DNA of 64,000 nt. Origin: Sphagnum magellanicum. Taxonomy: Eukaryota; Streptophyta; Sphagnopsida; Sphagnales; Sphagnaceae. The DNA lies in assembly GCA_021904315.1 (NCBI GenBank), contig CM038915.1, forward strand, positions 9,982,001-10,046,000, read 5' to 3'. A program made the position numbers and the translations under genes. Of this stretch, positions 61,664 to 64,000 are shown one piece after another (positions within the stretch are counted from its first letter, which is position 1; every line of letters begins with the position of its first letter). The notes below the pieces were generated by a model. The model was not told the origin of the DNA and made no database searches. It saw only the letters and a list, made by a program, of their open reading frames with translations.

Positions 61664-64000
61664 TAAAGTGTAATGAATTTCTCCATCATCCAACACGTCA
61701 AATTTTTGTTGGAGAATAAACTTGGTTTGTTTAATCAATGTTAATGTATTGTTAATGAATACATAATCATCAACATAAACAATAAGGATGACAAAGCCAA
61801 TGTTTAATATCTTGATGTAAACATTAGCATTTAATTTCAATATTTGAAAACATTATAATATCAAGTAGTTATCTAAACATCGATACCATGCCCTAGAATA
61901 TTGTTTGAATCCATATAAAAATTTCAAAAGTTTGCATACTATATGTGGATTAAGTGGAATTAGCAACCCTTCTAGCATAAATATGTAGATGTCCTCATCA
62001 AGAAAGCCATTTTAAAATGTTGTCTTTACATGAAGTTCATGCATCTCTAAATCATATTGAGTAGCAAGAACTAGCAACATTTTGATGGAATTCAATTTGA
62101 CAACAAGTGAGAAAGTCTCAGTGGAGTCAACAACTTGAATTTGTGTAAACCTTCTTGCTACTAATCTTGTTTAAAACTTGTCAATGGATCCATCTAACTT
62201 TGTTTTTATCTTAAAGACCCATTTGGATGAAATATGAATTCCACCCTTTGGGAGACTAGTTATTTCCCTAGTTTTGTTAACTTTTAAAAATTGTAGTTCA
62301 CCTTGTATGGTTGATTTCCATTTTCCAACATTAGGTCCATCAAGAGCATCCTTGATGGAAGTAGGGGTCATGTATTATATATTGGCAACACATGCATGAT
62401 ATATGAATTTTGTACTTTTCTTTGCTGGTTTTTAGCCTTGTATTATTTCATTTAATCTTTGTGAAAGGTTGACAATCCTTTTAGGTCTTTGAGAAAGGCC
62501 TGATGTTACCTCCTAATCATGTATTACATCATGTTCATTATGTAAAGATAATTGGGACAAGGCTTCAACAACATCATGTTGAATTTGTTGTTGTTCTCCC
62601 ACATTTTGAGAATTAAATGTTTCCTAATTTAACAAATCTGGTTGAAATTGTGTTGGGAATGGTATTGATGGTTGATTTTGTTGTGTGCTTTGAACACTAT
62701 TTTGAGGTACACTTGATGATTGAGTTTGAGGATTCGAAATTTTTATCATTTTGAATTGAAAAAGGTTTGCATTAAATAAGGAATCTTCTTCAACTTTGTC
62801 ATCTTGTTGAATGAAGTTTTGTGTAAACTTGATGTGTGTTTCATAAAAAATGATGTCTCTTGAAGTAAGGATTTGGTGCCCACTTGTTGTCATTAATTAG
62901 TAAGCCTTGGATTTGTCACTATAACCCAAAAAGATACATTGAATATAATGCATATCTAGCTTCCATCTTGTTTCCTTATGAATACATACATGAGCCTTAC
63001 ATCCAAATATTTTAAAGTGAGACTAATTAAGTTGATGTCCAAACCAAAGCTCATAAGGTGTTATTTGGTTATAGTTTGTTTTTATAGGATTTTGATTTTA
63101 CAAATAATTTGCAATCATCAAAGCTTTTCCCCAAAAAAATTTGGGTATTTTTGCAAATGTTAACATAATTAAAATAGCTTCTATTGATGTCTTATTCTTT
63201 CTTTCAAAATCACCATTTTGTTGAGGTGTGTAAGCTGTAGTAAACTCCCTCTTGATGCCATCCTTTTGACAATATTCATAATTTAAAAAAAAATTATATT
63301 CACCTCCTCGATTATACCTTAGTATTTTGATATATATTATGGCTAGTTTGTTTTTCATCAAATGCTCTGTATATGAAAAGTTTGTCAAATGCTTCATTTA
63401 TTTTGTTCATGAGGTAAACAAAACAATATATAGATTTATCATCAATGAAGGTATAAAATATTTACAACCTCCATATGTATATGTTTGTAGAGGTCCATAA
63501 ATATCATAGTGTATTCACCTAAGGATTTGTGTAGATTTTGTAGAACCTTCTTTCGGAAATTTGATTCTATGTTGTTTTCTTTCGATGCAAGGTGTACAAA
63601 ATGTAATGTCCTTTTCATTGAAAGAATCAACTCTTTTTGCTAGAGTTGTATGTTTTTGAGTTTGTTATTATTAATTTGTCCAAGTCTCAAATGCCATAAG
63701 TCAGCCATATTAATTTGTGGTGTTATTGGGATTGCAATGAATTTACTTTCATTTTTGACAATTTCACCAAATTCATATAAATTAGCATCCAATTTGCATT
63801 TTGCTATGATGTCTCTTGATTTATTGATGAGAGTGTATTGTCCTTGTTTTATGTGCATTTCCCTTGCTACCTTATCAAATTGTTTTGTTGAAAACAAATT
63901 TTTCTTTAATTTGAGAAGATGCAAAACTTTTGGTGTTTGTGTTCCTATACCATTGAGGAGTCTTACTATTACCATTCCTTGCCCATGTATTTCATATGTT

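Larger units (their letters stand above)
60560..64000 (-). mobile_element. Ty1/Copia retrotransposon polyprotein relic, continues past the right edge
   Basis: Domains appear in Copia order on the minus strand. GAG-pre-integrase (63975-63640) contains ADLWHLRLGQ. A zinc-type integrase start lies near 63600 (FCTPCIERKQHR). The integrase core (63397-63098) contains RGGEYNFF and TAYTPQQNGDFERKN. The integrase C-terminal part follows (about 63030-62830). The start of reverse transcriptase contains SSKWVFKIK (62371-62171). Reverse transcriptase with the active-site YVDD falls at 61840-61665. Its C-terminal part (ILHQERYLISKLQEF) lies near 61260, then RNase H (SKKQ, about 60800) and a DIEYQFTRE end near 60580. 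Frameshifts and stops show decay. Gag and the 5' LTR lie beyond the window, and the 3' LTR was not identified. Confidence 0.88.

Overview
The window looks like nuclear DNA of a green plant with swimming sperm (a bryophyte, lycophyte or fern, or possibly a charophyte alga; the sequence alone does not decide). The reasons are GT-AG introns throughout, two plastid-type carbohydrate enzymes with transit-peptide-like N-termini, Copia and Mutator-like relics of plant type, and a small protein of the ciliary microtubule inner protein family, which seed plants without flagella have no obvious use for.

Layout. From 1 to 20.5 kb the DNA is AT-rich and repeat-laden. It holds a decayed copy of one phosphofructokinase exon (1.2-1.5 kb), a partial multi-exon gene of unknown identity (4.4-5.4 kb, minus) next to a 100-bp minisatellite that carries splice donors, a Pif1-type helicase relic (6.7-8.2 kb), an array of hairpins (8.6-9.0 kb), a zinc-finger-like relic (9.1-9.6 kb), a Mutator-like transposase relic (14.1-16.8 kb, minus) inside degenerate satellite, and a short element built of poly(A)-ended units with a 9-bp flanking direct repeat (17.8-18.6 kb).

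From 20.6 to 51.2 kb lies the gene-rich core. It has an unrecognised three-exon membrane-anchored protein (22.2-24.0 kb, plus), a plastid-type ATP-dependent 6-phosphofructokinase (25.4-32.6 kb, minus, 14-15 exons), a four-exon CIMIP2/FAM166-like gene (40.4-42.7 kb, plus), and a 14-exon plastidial alpha-glucan phosphorylase (43.9-50.9 kb, minus). The exons were assembled by hand; splice phases agree at every join and family motifs continue across the joins.

From 51.2 to 64 kb the DNA is again AT-rich: a 22-bp minisatellite beside the phosphorylase promoter, a 72-bp tandem repeat, degenerate repeats, an unrecognised protein relic (59.1-60.0 kb, minus), and a Copia retrotransposon relic (60.6 kb to the right edge, minus) interrupted by a putative solo LTR that contains a 37-bp tandem repeat.

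How the genes relate: glucan phosphorylase releases glucose-1-phosphate from starch-type glucans and phosphofructokinase commits hexose phosphate to glycolysis, so both enzymes fit plastid starch use. The ciliary-type gene between them is unrelated in function and is convergent with the phosphorylase gene.
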